Shown piece after piece: positions 57,701-64,000 of a stretch of 64,000 bases of DNA; positions within the stretch are counted from its first letter, which is position 1; each line of letters starts with the position of its first letter. Origin of the DNA: Incurvaria masculella. Lineage: Eukaryota > Arthropoda > Insecta > Lepidoptera > Incurvariidae. A model generated the notes under the pieces. The model was given only the letters and a program-made list of their open reading frames with translations, was not told the DNA's origin and made no database searches. Made by a program: the position numbers and the translations under genes. The stretch lies in contig OX335653.1 in the NCBI GenBank assembly GCA_946894095.1, positions 1,307,001 through 1,371,000 of the forward strand, written 5' to 3'.

Positions 57701-60700
57701 GTTTAAGGCCCTGGTACTAGACAAATCGAAAAAGTTAGACGAGGCACCCCAAGTAAACTAACTAAGTCTGACGATTAGAACTGGCATTCTTACAATATAT
57801 GGTTACTTGTCTAGGGATCAACCTATTTTCGTTAATGTATGTTTCCTTTTTCTATTAAAAAAAACATTGCGGAAACGGTGTCCATTTCCGAACTTTTTTG
57901 ACTAAATGTAAAAATCTAAAAGCAAATGGAATTATTTGTTTATGCATATGTGCTGTTTTTACTTATATCTAGAAATAAAATTACTTTCAGATTTCTAATG
58001 TGAATAATCGTCTTTATTATTATTATTTATATAAATGATTGAATGAAAAAATATTAACAATCCATTATCAGTCTGGAATTCTATTTGGACTTGCTGAGGC
58101 GTTTTACTACATATTATTACATTTGTTTAAAGGTGCATATTTGTATGGCGCGACTAGTCGAAGCGCCTTAAGTAAAAAAAATCATGCATCCTCTAATCCG
58201 AACATCCCCCGTCTTTGGGGGTGCGGACCAGCGGTGCTCCACTGTGCGTGGTAGCCGCCATCCTTGATCGCACGCAGGATGTACGGCCGGCTCGTGTCGA
58301 CGTACGAGTCGGCGTCGCTGCGGCGGTTCCGCGCGGGCCGCGTGGACAACATCCGCTCGGCGCACGCGCCGGCGCGCGTCTGGGCCGCCGCCATGTGCGT
58401 CGCCGACTCGCCCGGCAGGCCCGACGCGGAGGACCCGGCCCAGAAGAAGGTCTCCTTTAACTTGCACGGGGTAAGGCTATTTTTAACCGACTTCTAAAGA
58501 CCGGTCAAGTGCGAGTTGGACTCGCACACGAAGGGTATCATCGTGCAAGATTTAACACAAAAAACACGTTTTTTGTACGGGACCCCCCTTTAGTTTTTAT
58601 ATTTTTTTAATTTTACCTATTTGATGTTATAGCGGCAAAATAAATACACAATCTCTAAACATTACAGCTGCCTACCTATTACGGTTCATGAGATACATCC
58701 CCGTGACAGACGGACGGACGGACGGACGGACGGATGGACGGACGGACGGACAGGGGAGGCTTACTAATAGGGTTCCGTTTTCACCCTTTGGGTACGGAAC
58801 CCTAAAAAAGAGAAGGTTCTCAATTCGACTGTATTTATTTAATGTTTGTTACCTCTAAACTTTCGCCTGGGTGAATCGATTTTGATGATAATTTTTATTT
58901 GAAAGCTGGTGCTTCCCGTGTGGTCCCATTTCAATTAAGTTTAGTTCTGATAATGATATCCATGAGAAAATCATATAAGAGCATGAAGTATGTGCGCGAC
59001 AAATGGACGAATAACTCAACATAACGCCAAACGATTTCGATTATTCCTTTTTTGTTGGAAAGGACTTATACAAATGAGTTAGTGTACTTCAGATTCATTA
59101 AAAATAAACAAAAAAACTGACTGCAAAGAAAAATCACTACGTAAAAAAATTATTGTCATTTTTGTAGTTACGATTCTTGTTATTCATTGAGCCGGTGTCA
59201 GGCTAGGTAGCCAAGGTTCTGTTGACTGGTGCAGCGCGTGCCCGGCTGACGCCGACTCAAAAAATGACAATAATCGTAACTAAAAAAATGGCAATTATTT
59301 TTAATCGTTTTGTGCTTTTTCTTTGAAGTCGGTTTTTTTTTTTATTTCGGATTCTGATCTGAGCGTCCCAAAGTATTTTTCTTGTAACTTTTACAGACTG
59401 CTCGGCAATTTCAGTTATGACCGGTTGTTTTGTCTAGAGCGTTCGAATAGTAAATACGTGTAGTAAGCGCTGTTAGTGCAGATGTAACTATCGTCTTGGC
59501 AGAAAAATCAATGCGTCCTTCTAAATCCAGGAGCGAAAGAAGCTGGAACTGTTCGAAGTGGCGGCGCGCAAACAGACAGAAATCATGGTGGCGAACATAC
59601 TGGGGCAAGGCATCGACAACCATCTGCTGGGGCTGCGGGAGACGGCGCGCGACGTGCTGGAGGGAGAGCTGCCTGAGCTGTTCACAGACCGCACATACCT
59701 GGAGGCCATCAACTTCAAGCTGTCGACCAGCCAGGTGAGTCGAGCTTATTACACGGTACGACCTAACCTAACCTAACCTAACCTACTGATGTTATGAGAA
59801 GTAATGCGCAAAGTGCTGAAAAAAAAGTCACGTAAATTCTCCCTTGACGATCGACAACCGTCTGCTGGGTCGCGCCTCAATTGCTGGACGCCCGAATTCG
59901 TTGACAACTGAACCTATCTGGATGCCAACATCTTCAAGCTGTCAACTAGGCAGGTGAAAGAAGTTTAGTGCATATAAAAGGGAAGGTACTGACATCCACA
60001 GTGGTAACCAACTGAGTGGGAGAGTGGGAACCCATTCCAAGGGTCCAACATCTTCAAGCTGTCTACACGCTAGTGGAGCCCGTAAGATCCTAAGGTTGTG
60101 CATAGATATCTATAGCTTGCTTCACGCTGCTAGGCTTCTGTAGACTTAGCCGTAAGTTAACTCCTTAAGGTCAGAGAAAAGCTTATCATAAGTAAACCAC
60201 TTCACATCAAATATTGGCGGTTTACCAAGTATCACTCAGAGTATACATTGACATTCGTACATGGCAATATCTGAATGGTCAGAAATAACTTCTGTGTTCC
60301 ATTACAACCCGTTAAGAATTTGCCGTGCGATATTTGTACAATTGTGGTTTTTTGAACACCGATTTATAGCACATGCAAAAAGATAACTTATAATTAAAAA
60401 TATGCGTTCGAAAGAGCAACTCTTACATAAGAACTCCAGACCTTTCGTTTTGTACTAGAACTTTTATATTTTTGTAATAAAAATCTGAACCTGTCTATTT
60501 TCATAAAAACAGCTTAACTTTGTGCAACTTTAACGAGTAGATCCAGTTAAAAAACGACGATATTTTTATTACCTTAGGTTGCTTATATCCTCGACTGTGA
60601 TCCCATACCTCGAAACTGGCGAAATTTTTAAAATATTTCATTCAAATTAATTAACCAACCTTAACACAATTGTTTGCCCACCAGGTGGCCACCACCACGG

Positions 60701-60897
60701 ATGGAACCTTTATGGGCTACGGACCGGTGGTGCCGGACGGCTACGGATGCAGCTACAACCCCAAGAGAGACACCGTCATCTTCTGCATCAGCTCATATTA
60801 TTCTTCGGCAGCCACCAGCACGGAGGCCTTCCGTCAGGCGCTGGAGGAGGCCCTGGACTCCATGAGGCTCATGTTTCAGCAGGGCAGGGCCGACTAA
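33650..60897 (+). CDS. ChAT: Choline O-acetyltransferase gene, 11 coding exons, 5' end missing
   Basis: The enzyme transfers acetyl from acetyl-CoA to choline, making acetylcholine in the cytosol of cholinergic neurons. Coding exons: 33650-33732, 41103-41300, 43464-43636, 46631-46823, 51657-51834, 54539-54726, 55994-56214, 56887-57009, 58278-58470, 59531-59734, 60685-60897. All introns are GT-AG and codon phases match at every junction, giving 654 whole codons plus TAA. Family marks seen in order: [71 protein letters not shown], the catalytic-histidine motif [15 protein letters not shown] with GRVDNIRSA, and [16 protein letters not shown]. The GRVDNIRSA region and the N-terminal tryptophan segment resemble ChAT rather than carnitine acyltransferases. 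Insect ChAT is about 700 residues, so roughly 50-80 N-terminal residues are missing. Exons are GC-rich and introns AT-rich and full of transposons. Five exons have decayed tandem copies. Confidence 0.95.
34140..34300 (+). repeat. Piece of the repeat seen at 248
   Basis: ATTATTATTAATGCGAAACT, TTTTCACGCCTAAACCACTG and ATTTTGATGAATTTCGGTAT. Confidence 0.6.
34412..34935 (-). mobile_element. TTAA MITE family 1, old inverted copy
   Basis: Whole length recognisable in reverse orientation (body shared with 25991-26540), but both terminal repeats have decayed and TTAA ends are not clear. Confidence 0.8.
35322..35668 (+). mobile_element. MITE with ~45-bp inverted ends, copy B
   Basis: Same element as 32197-32552, same orientation, with a short deletion after the left arm and one base lost in the right arm. 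Outer flank CAGTCTGAGTTCTCAC is shared by both copies. Confidence 0.85.
35952..36345 (-). repeat. SINE family C, full length
   Basis: Reverse copy, tail TTTTTTGCAACCTGACATGG at left; the head at right is diverged (AACCACGAGCTACACG). Confidence 0.8.
36472..36543 (+). other. tRNA-Thr-like sequence, degenerate
   Basis: D-arm-like TCGCTCAGCGGTCAGA, loop AATGTAA with TGT in anticodon position, and CAGGTTCGAATCCTG as a good T-arm. The bases at the U33 position and in the acceptor stem do not fit, so it is a tRNA pseudogene or SINE head. Confidence 0.5.
36550..36800 (+). repeat. Fragment of the AACCGACTTC repeat
   Basis: ACTTTCGCCTGGGTGAACCG to TTGGAAAGGACGTGTAC. It follows a tRNA-like sequence at 36472-36543. 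Confidence 0.65.
36801..38392. other. ChAT intron 1, otherwise unassigned apart from SINE at 37405-37720
   Basis: AT-rich; CCGAGCGGAGCCCGG at about 38198 is a scrap of the repeat end seen at 1096. Confidence 0.5.
37405..37720 (+). repeat. SINE family D, longer copy
   Basis: GTGTGACGAAATTGGTAAAT head with B box AGGTTCAAGTTC and the TGTGTCCTTGCTTCACGG tail; the 5' extension is present. Confidence 0.7.
38393..38924 (+). mobile_element. TTAA MITE family 1, full length
   Basis: TTAA at 38393-38396 and 38921-38924, with ends GGTGGCCCAACCCG and CGGGATGGGCCACC. About 18 bp shorter than the copy at 26 kb through small deletions. Confidence 0.9.
39413..40244 (+). mobile_element. TTAA MITE family 1, composite foldback
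   Basis: A nearly full + copy (39413 to about 39916) is followed at once by the same left end inverted (about 39924-40244). Both outer ends are therefore the same 'left' end, with arms of about 320 bp. TTAA flanks at 39413-39416 and 40241-40244 suggest it may have moved as one unit. Confidence 0.85.
40385..40470 (-). repeat. SINE family D tail fragment
   Basis: ATAATCGACCGTGAAGCAAG and ACACATTAATTAAAGC in reverse. Confidence 0.65.
40819..40918. repeat. Imperfect hairpin with ~40-bp arms
   Basis: CTGTAACCCGACTTAACGGC with GAAACAAGGTAGGCG pairs with CGCCTACTTGGTTTC and TTAGTCGGGTTACAG. Confidence 0.82.
41103..41300 (+). CDS. ChAT: ChAT exon 2 (start of acyltransferase domain)
   Basis: The exon follows acceptor AACAG and ends at donor GTGAGC, phase 0 at both ends, 66 codons. 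It begins [20 protein letters not shown] and ends REKTDNW, the usual opening of the choline/carnitine acyltransferase domain. Three further tandem copies follow within 630 bp. I take the first copy as the working exon because only it has a pyrimidine-rich acceptor tract and a phase compatible with exon 1. Confidence 0.93.
41318..41929 (+). repeat. Three tandem echo copies of ChAT exon 2 (217-bp unit)
   Basis: Copies end at donors 41518, 41735 and 41930, spaced 217, 217 and 195 bp from exon 2's donor at 41301. Copy 2 is fully open and differs from the exon at seven of 186 bases. Copy 3 has an in-frame TAG. Copy 4 has lost about 22 bp. The DNA between copies is only about 30 bp, too short for a normal intron, and no acceptor tract precedes them. 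217 is not a multiple of three. Confidence 0.93.
41968..42320 (+). repeat. Unclassified repeat with a short conserved frame, copy B
   Basis: In ChAT intron 2, directly after the exon 2 echo array. The 62-codon frame at 42106-42294 is similar over about 60 residues to the one at 32654-32854. Confidence 0.6.
42321..43463. other. ChAT intron 2, right part, no feature
   Basis: 42590-43010 has moderate GC and frames of 67-91 codons without a domain. TGGCGCTACTAGCGCC near 42834 is a short palindrome. Confidence 0.5.
43464..43636 (+). CDS. ChAT: ChAT exon 3
   Basis: Acceptor CACTAG, donor GTTAGT. The exon runs [20 protein letters not shown] onward through [12 protein letters not shown] and ends after GAC AA, completed to Lys by exon 4. 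A GT four bases downstream (43641) is possible, but the GTTAGT site is the one that keeps frame into LERATSREK. Substrate-domain residues near [10 protein letters not shown] are strongly conserved in ChAT. Confidence 0.93.
44182..44228. repeat. Perfect 16-bp hairpin
   Basis: CTGCTTGCATCGCAGT and ACTGCGATGCAAGCAG, 15-base loop, in ChAT intron 3. Confidence 0.8.
44503..44690 (+). repeat. SINE family C, partial
   Basis: Body from GCCTGCCCGGATTGAAGCAA to CCTGGCATGGCAACTCG and a diverged 3' part. Confidence 0.72.
44703..45015 (-). repeat. GTCC-microsatellite interspersed repeat
   Basis: Reverse copy in ChAT intron 3 with about 13 GGAC units near 44909-44962, flanked by AAGTGCGAGTCGGACTCGCA and AACGGAACCCTAAAAAA. 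Confidence 0.87.
45690..46089 (-). repeat. SINE family C, full length
   Basis: Reverse copy in ChAT intron 3, head CCACTAGGCTACGAGCCGCT at right. Confidence 0.83.
46093..46144 (+). repeat. GTCC-microsatellite repeat, end fragment
   Basis: Short end piece CGGAACTCTCGGTGCGCGAG to TTGTCCGGTTTTTTTAT, directly after a SINE. Confidence 0.65.
46310..46610 (+). repeat. Two tandem echo copies of ChAT exon 4 (198-bp unit), upstream of it
   Basis: Copy 2 begins at 46433 after the same GTTCCAG as the real exon at 46631, exactly 198 bp apart. Copy 1 (about 46310-46412) keeps only the 3' half. In both, the exon's last ~20 bases and donor are replaced by sequence starting GTGTAACAAGTG, giving an in-frame stop. 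Unlike the other arrays, the decayed copies lie on the 5' side. Confidence 0.92.
46631..46823 (+). CDS. ChAT: ChAT exon 4
   Basis: Acceptor GTTCCAG, donor GTGAGC. The exon supplies the last base of a split Lys codon, then [37 protein letters not shown] and ends VVVACRNH in phase 0. It is the third and only intact copy of a 198-bp tandem unit. The two copies upstream end in a TAA where the working exon continues, and lack its donor. Confidence 0.93.
46824..47508. other. ChAT intron 4, left part, no feature
   Basis: No repeat or coding block recognised. Confidence 0.5.
47509..47641 (-). mobile_element. TTAA MITE family 1, truncated
   Basis: Only the right ~130 bp (reverse orientation) from TAAGGTGGCCCATCCCGC. 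It breaks off at GATGACCATTGG and then meets a scrap of the GTCC repeat. Confidence 0.85.
47856..47935 (+). other. Possible tRNA-derived SINE head
   Basis: B-box-like GGGTTCGAACCCCGG with an upstream TTTACCATCCCTGCCAGAGG. No second copy seen in the window. Confidence 0.35.
48173..48451 (+). repeat. GTCC-microsatellite interspersed repeat
   Basis: Diverged copy with TCCGTACTCAAAGGGTGCCA, three GTCC units and CGCACTTGGCTGATTTTT. Confidence 0.82.
48593..48966 (+). mobile_element. TTAA MITE family 1, 3'-truncated
   Basis: Left end TTAAGGTGGCCCAACCCGGC intact; broken at the AAACGCGCGGAAAATTC region, where LINE-related sequence begins. Confidence 0.87.
49029..49274 (-). pseudogene. LINE ORF2 C-terminal fragment
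   Basis: Frame ending [19 protein letters not shown] then SPTKKSFKK, the typical LINE tail 'F..RA.RLWNSLP'. Only the last ~80 residues remain. It abuts a truncated TTAA MITE on its left (ends about 48966). Confidence 0.75.
49441..51336. other. ChAT intron 4, central part, no feature
   Basis: AT-rich; a TTC run at about 49678-49692. No gene or classified repeat. Confidence 0.5.
51337..51612 (-). mobile_element. TTAA MITE family 1, truncated, next to ChAT exon 5
   Basis: The left ~275 bp of the family in reverse orientation, ending GAATGAGATAGTCCCGCCGG and a decayed terminus, 44 bp before the exon 5 acceptor. Confidence 0.82.
51657..51834 (+). CDS. ChAT: ChAT exon 5
   Basis: Acceptor GCGCAG, donor GTACCT (a weak donor). 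It encodes [20 protein letters not shown] through [20 protein letters not shown] and ends on the first base of a codon, completed to Asp by exon 6. It is the first and only full-length copy in a 239-bp tandem array. A truncated MITE ends 44 bp before it. Confidence 0.92.
51952..52807 (+). repeat. Tandem echo array of ChAT exon 5 (239-bp unit)
   Basis: The unit is exon plus 117 bp of intron. Copies 2-4 start at 51952, 52191 and 52430, each with 122 bp of exon-like DNA because they share one 56-bp internal deletion. Copy 5 starts at 52669, is closer to the real exon (TTCTACGGGATCCCGGTGAA) and stops after about 54 bp. A scrap of the intron unit is seen at 52768-52807. The deletion shifts the frame, so these copies are not usable exons. 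Confidence 0.93.
52808..54104. other. ChAT intron 5, no classified feature
   Basis: AT-rich. 53990-54100 contains a SINE-like phrase GGTCAGGATTTGAATGGGTG. Confidence 0.5.
54105..54305 (+). repeat. SINE family C, diverged
   Basis: CAGGTGGTATAGGGTTATCC, ATTGTTACCATCGCATG and a trailing TAGCCATTCATACCCAG, in ChAT intron 5. Confidence 0.65.
54539..54726 (+). CDS. ChAT: ChAT exon 6
   Basis: Acceptor GCGCAG, donor GTATGG. After completing a split Asp codon it reads [20 protein letters not shown], an acidic/glycine-rich linker ([13 protein letters not shown]), then [12 protein letters not shown], ending in phase 0. The NRWFDK motif is conserved in the family. I saw no tandem copy of this exon. Confidence 0.93.
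55223..55938 (+). mobile_element. Repeat bounded by AACCGACTTC / GAAGTCGGTT
   Basis: About 716 bp from AACCGACTTCAAAAAAGGAG to CTTTGAAGTCGGTTTTTTT. The central region 55632-55826 forms a palindrome-like pair (GTCGGTGTCAGCCAAGG and CCTTGGCTGACACGGAC). No coding frame. Ends about 55 bp before ChAT exon 7. Confidence 0.75.
55994..56214 (+). CDS. ChAT: ChAT exon 7 with catalytic histidine
   Basis: Acceptor GTTACAG, donor GTCTGT (weak). It begins [20 protein letters not shown]. The histidine of YEHS (codon 56036-56038) is the general base of the choline/carnitine acyltransferase family. A proline/alanine-rich linker ([17 protein letters not shown]) follows, then [20 protein letters not shown] and a split Lys codon. 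GC content is very high. A long interspersed repeat ends about 55 bp upstream of the acceptor. Confidence 0.94.
56887..57009 (+). CDS. ChAT: ChAT exon 8
   Basis: Acceptor GATCCAG, donor GTGAGT. It completes Lys, then reads [20 protein letters not shown] and [20 protein letters not shown], ending two bases into a Lys codon. The [11 protein letters not shown] block is a strong family signature. Two decayed copies follow within 300 bp. Confidence 0.93.
57053..57305 (+). repeat. Two decayed echo copies of ChAT exon 8
   Basis: Copy 2 (57053-57162) and copy 3 (57206-57305) align with the exon around GACCAGCCCCGACGTCTAC. This block starts at 56959, 57112 and 57255, giving spacings of 153 and 143 bp. 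Copy 2 contains TAG codons and both have lost parts of the 5' half. The intron piece starting CCCGCCAATCAA is repeated too. Confidence 0.9.
57703..58171 (+). mobile_element. TTAA MITE family 2, copy B (469 bp)
   Basis: Starts TTAAGGCCCTGGTACTAG and ends CTAGTCGAAGCGCCTTAA. Same orientation as copy A and lies 106 bp upstream of ChAT exon 9. Confidence 0.85.
58278..58470 (+). CDS. ChAT: ChAT exon 9
   Basis: Acceptor ACGCAG, donor GTAAGG. It completes Lys and continues [40 protein letters not shown], ending KKVSFNLHG in phase 0. The STYESAS and GRVDNIRS motifs belong to the substrate/CoA region and are ChAT-like. A MITE ends 106 bp before it, and another repeat begins 13 bp after its last base. 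Confidence 0.94.
58484..59342 (+). mobile_element. Same AACCGACTTC repeat, interrupted copy
   Basis: Starts 13 bp after the end of ChAT exon 9, is split by a GTCC repeat, resumes near 58805 and ends CTTTGAAGTCGGTTTTTT. It has a shorter version of the central palindrome near 59188-59262. Confidence 0.75.
58499..58804 (-). repeat. GTCC-microsatellite repeat nested in another repeat
   Basis: Reverse copy with GGAC units near 58707-58751. It is inserted just inside the AACCGACTTC end of the element at 58484-59342, within ChAT intron 9. Confidence 0.87.
59531..59734 (+). CDS. ChAT: ChAT exon 10
   Basis: Acceptor AATCCAG, donor GTGAGT, phase 0 at both ends. It reads [40 protein letters not shown], ending INFKLSTSQ. 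The STSQ end joins the C-terminal motif in the next exon. Partial decayed copies follow at 59846-59952 and 60043-60072. Confidence 0.93.
59760..59784 (+). repeat. Short CCTAA (TTAGG-type) array
   Basis: About five CCTAA units in ChAT intron 10, 25 bp after the exon 10 donor. Confidence 0.85.
59846..60072 (+). repeat. Partial decayed echo copies of ChAT exon 10
   Basis: 59846-59952 keeps ATCGACAACCGTCTGCTGGG and the 3' end ATCTTCAAGCTGTCAACTAG followed by CAGGTGAAAG. Its donor-like GT at 59953 is 218 bp from the real donor at 59735. A second scrap at 60043-60072 repeats only CCAACATCTTCAAGCTGTCT. Confidence 0.85.
60073..60684. other. ChAT intron 10, right part, no feature
   Basis: AT-rich; nothing recognised before the exon 11 acceptor. 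Confidence 0.5.
60685..60897 (+). CDS. ChAT: ChAT exon 11 and stop codon
   Basis: Acceptor CACCAG. It reads [40 protein letters not shown] and ends [14 protein letters not shown] followed by TAA at 60895-60897. The [16 protein letters not shown] block is the usual C-terminal active-site wall of the family. No canonical AATAAA was noticed in the next kilobase; the first near signal is an ATTAAA near 61617, so the 3' UTR end is not assigned. Confidence 0.94.
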   Translation: MATTTDGTFMGYGPVVPDGYGCSYNPKRDTVIFCISSYYSSAATSTEAFRQALEEALDSMRLMFQQGRAD

Positions 60898-61689
60898 GAG
60901 GTGAAAGCCTTGGATCCGGATAGGAGGGTATTGGCGACAGCCGCATGTTTTTTTGCGCTCTGAAATCGATTTCTGGCAGGAAACCATTGCCTCGTTGCAA
61001 TGGGGGCCAGTTGCGTCTGCGATGAATATAGAACAACTTCGATGAATATAGCGTAGGCGAAATTTTAGGGGTTATTGCATTTTTTAATTAACGAGCCTGC
61101 GACGGATGGATATTATCGATGGCTATACTGTGTTAACACTTATTGAACTTCCGATACGAGTACTAATTAATTTTACATATTTAATTAGTATTTGTTACAA
61201 CTTACCAACAACGCGCCACTGTTCAAGTCGTATTCGTATGGAGGACTACTATGCATGAAATAATTGTGGTGTGGAGGGAGGCATTACTCGAGCGAAATCC
61301 AAGTCATGTGGTTTAAAAAATGTTTTTTTTTTTTGCAAAAAAAGGCGAAAAACTATGTTCACTTACCAAGCGTCACAATTATTGGCAATTATCGACTGTC
61401 AATTACCTTGACATTGTATGTATTTCCAAAGGGATTTACTTATACCTATGAGTTTAAATAATGAACATGGTAAGACGTCATCCATCGTTGGATAGCTACT
61501 CAGTAAGATAAATTAATTTAATCTTAAGTGATACTACAATGATATTAGCCACTTACTACTAAACTCATGGTGTGAAAGCAGTCACTGCTGTAACTTGGGA
61601 ACAGTGAAAATGGTTATTAAAGAGTTTTGAAAATTTAGGTAAATTATATCGTGCGATATACGCTCTGCCCTTCGCCCCGTTCACGTAAC

Positions 61690-62170
61690 ACTTTATTTCT
61701 CTTTCTGAGTAGAATAAGTGCATTTCGTTACGATTTCGGGCTGTTCCATGGTTCGAAATCCATGTAAAAATGTGGGACCGCTTCCCCTACTAGGTGGTAG
61801 GGCTGAGTCCGTCTAGGTGTCAGTTATTAAAAAAATATATGAAATGATACTGGACTGGACATGGATGGCTAGTACCAATACTGTCTTGATATGGGCCTAA
61901 AGCACCAAACGGGAACTAGGTGCCATCCCAGAACATTCCTTATATTGGACGGCCAGGTTGAACTATATCCACGGACATTATTTATCGCCGATTCTACCAT
62001 CGTTTATTCAATGCGTTGGTATCAACTGAGGCGAAAATAGCCCTACAACCTTGCAAGGAAAGGGACCTATAGTTTAAGAGGTAATCCGTACGTCCAAAAC
62101 GGTCACCCATCCAGAAGCTGACCACGCCCAGAGTTTCATAGCCCAAAATACATCCTGGCAGCTCGCTTAT
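61690..62170. repeat. Two SINE-related pieces in opposite orientation, 3' of ChAT
   Basis: 61690-61820 is + (TTTCTCTTTCTGAGTAGAAT, CCCCTACTAGGTGGTAGGGC). 61845-62170 is reverse (GACTGGACATGGATGGCTAG onward) with an end CACCCATCCAGAAGCTGACC that resembles a 5S-like or other head rather than the usual tRNA head. Confidence 0.65.
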
Positions 62171-63427
62171 CGCAAGCCCACCTATTACCCTCGCCTTAAG
62201 TCTCGTTAGCGTTATTTTACATTGATTTTACGAATTAGTTGACGTAAACATTTAAAAATTGTTTACATGCCAAATACACCCAATGGCATGTAAGTTGATT
62301 GAATTTAGCTCATGAATAATTTCCCGAAGTTGGAGCAGTGACTGCTTTTGGTACATCCGTGCCCCTTGACGAAAAAAATTGCATATCATAGTATATGCAT
62401 AGACTAGCATTTAAAAGATGAATCGTTACCTATAATACTAGGATTACTTAAGCCCTTTGCAAAGCAACGTAAACAGAACATATCAATATTTTAAGTCACT
62501 TTAGATTATAGTATTTAAGTATCTAAATCAAATTTACATAGGTTATGTATGTAGAAAAAGAGCACAAAAAATATAGTATACTTATCTTCAAAATATCTTA
62601 AAGTTGACGTTTTAGAATGTTTGCTGTTAGATGTCAATTAAACTATATTTTACCTGTTTTAGAAAAACAAAAGCATTAACTGTGTAAGTATGTACTTATT
62701 TAAAACACATATCAAAGCTAACATAGAATTATATGTGAAACACTAGGCAGGTTTTAAAAATAGATAAATGATTTAGAAGTTAAACGTTTTAATGGGAAAA
62801 AGTTACCCACTAATTGTGTAGGCATTTCCTATACTACCTAGGTTTACTCGATCCAAGATCGACATATCTTTTTATATATTATTATTGTATTTGAAGCATT
62901 TTTGCATTTACGAATTCTAGATATGTATACGTACTATAACGCCTGTTATATTTTTAATAATATTTTATGTCCGTATAGAATAGGACAACTGTTTTTACTT
63001 AAAGCAACTAAGAAAAATATAACCGTTATACGTTAACCTCACGTTACTAGCATGTAGACGCGATAATATTATCTCATTTTCGGAAATCATGTTGGAATCT
63101 TTTCATCTGCCCCTATACAGATACTTGTAAAGCAGTTACAACCATAATATAATGTGTCTCAGTAAGAACTTTAATTTTAAAAACTTAAAAATATATTTAT
63201 TTAATGTTTTATTGAATTTTTTACATATGTGTAGAGGTACAGAGGTAGTTTTTTTTAACACATGGTAGCATATCAGGTATTACAATTTTTTGCAGTAAGA
63301 GCTGCTGTAGATTTGATGTACATTTTCTTCTTTGTGTTCCTCAGTTGTCTCAGGGTGGTTCCAATACACTTTACTTTTCAAAAAACTTCATAGAGAATAG
63401 TCCATACAAGGAGTGTGATATGTATGT
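62171..63427. other. 3' flank of ChAT, no gene
   Basis: Strongly AT-rich, no coding block, no repeat recognised. Confidence 0.55.
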
Positions 63428-63530
63428 ATGTATAATCGACCGTGTAGCAAGGACACATTAATTGAAGAAAGAGCCCAGTAATAAGCGACGTACCTGCTCA
63501 GTACGAAAAAGTATATTTACTTAGTCCAAC
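63428..63530. repeat. SINE family D tail fragment
   Basis: TAATCGACCGTGTAGCAAGG in reverse, then ATAAGCGACGTACCTGCTCA in direct orientation, the same join elements as at the left edge of the window (115-180). Confidence 0.65.
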
Positions 63531-64000
63531 GAAGTTAAATTGCAACTAAGTACTTGGCGGCCAGTTTTGGTCTTCAAGACGAAAGATGACACAACCTGAA
63601 AACTTAGTTTGTAACAAAGTAATTTATATATACTAATTTTAATATTTACTACTACCTACCTACCTAATAGTTTAATACAACCAGATTAGCTGTATCCCTT
63701 ATTTATTTATCATATTAATTCTGTGGGCAGAAATAATAATAATATTCATAGTAATTTATTTATATAATAAGTGTGGTGTGGCAGATAGGGCAATCGTGTT
63801 GAAACCACATCTAATTTAAGTCAATTCCATCTAATTCTTACCAAAAAAAGTCTGTCAACTTAGCCTGGTAACTACAGCCCTGGACATTCATGGCGGCAAA
63901 AGAGTGCATACATGCCAATAGCGCAACGGTGGACATTTTGAATGAAAATTTAAATTTAATTAAATTTGACCCATATTTAGTTTCTTGGGTAAATGTCATA

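Overview
The window looks like nuclear DNA of an insect, most likely a moth or butterfly. It has short GC-rich exons separated by long AT-rich introns, interstitial CCTAA/TTAGG-type arrays, and a very dense load of interspersed repeats. Several of these repeats (the GTCC-microsatellite repeat, the TTAA-flanked short elements and the tRNA-headed SINEs) are of a style I associate with Lepidoptera. The order is an inference; no species can be named.

One host gene can be recognised: choline O-acetyltransferase (ChAT), on the + strand, as eleven coding exons between 33,650 and the stop codon at 60,895-60,897. Reading phases agree across all ten introns. The exons encode 654 complete codons plus the stop, from a tryptophan-rich N-terminal segment through the catalytic-histidine exon (Tyr-Glu-His-Ser at 55,994-56,214) to the family C-terminus. 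The initiator exon, and the vesicular acetylcholine transporter gene usually nested in the first ChAT intron, were not found and probably lie left of base 1. Bases 1-33,649 are then probably intron or 5' flank. The most unusual feature is that five of the eleven exons are accompanied by decayed tandem copies of themselves ('echo' copies): four units of 217 bp at exon 2, three of 198 bp at exon 4, about four of 239 bp at exon 5, and three each at exons 8 and 10.

The left part is mostly transposons. From 10,174 to 17,086 (minus strand) lies a nearly complete BEL/Pao LTR retrotransposon with 226-bp LTRs (three differences), a 5-bp target duplication ATCGC, gag-protease, reverse transcriptase, and RNase H-integrase blocks. 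A frame change, an in-frame stop and an internal integrase deletion break it. It is nested inside an older SINE. LINE reverse transcriptase remains lie at 18,137-20,340 (minus), 27,802-28,815 (plus) and 49,029-49,274 (minus).

The rest of the intronic space holds several short-element families: a ~550-bp TTAA-flanked MITE (seven copies or pieces, one a foldback), a second TTAA-flanked family (two copies, each just upstream of a ChAT exon), a MITE with ~45-bp inverted ends (two copies), GTCC-microsatellite repeats (ten copies or pieces), at least two tRNA-headed SINE families, and several strong hairpins, including one with 81-bp arms. No second protein-coding host gene, rRNA gene, CRISPR array or intact tRNA gene was found.
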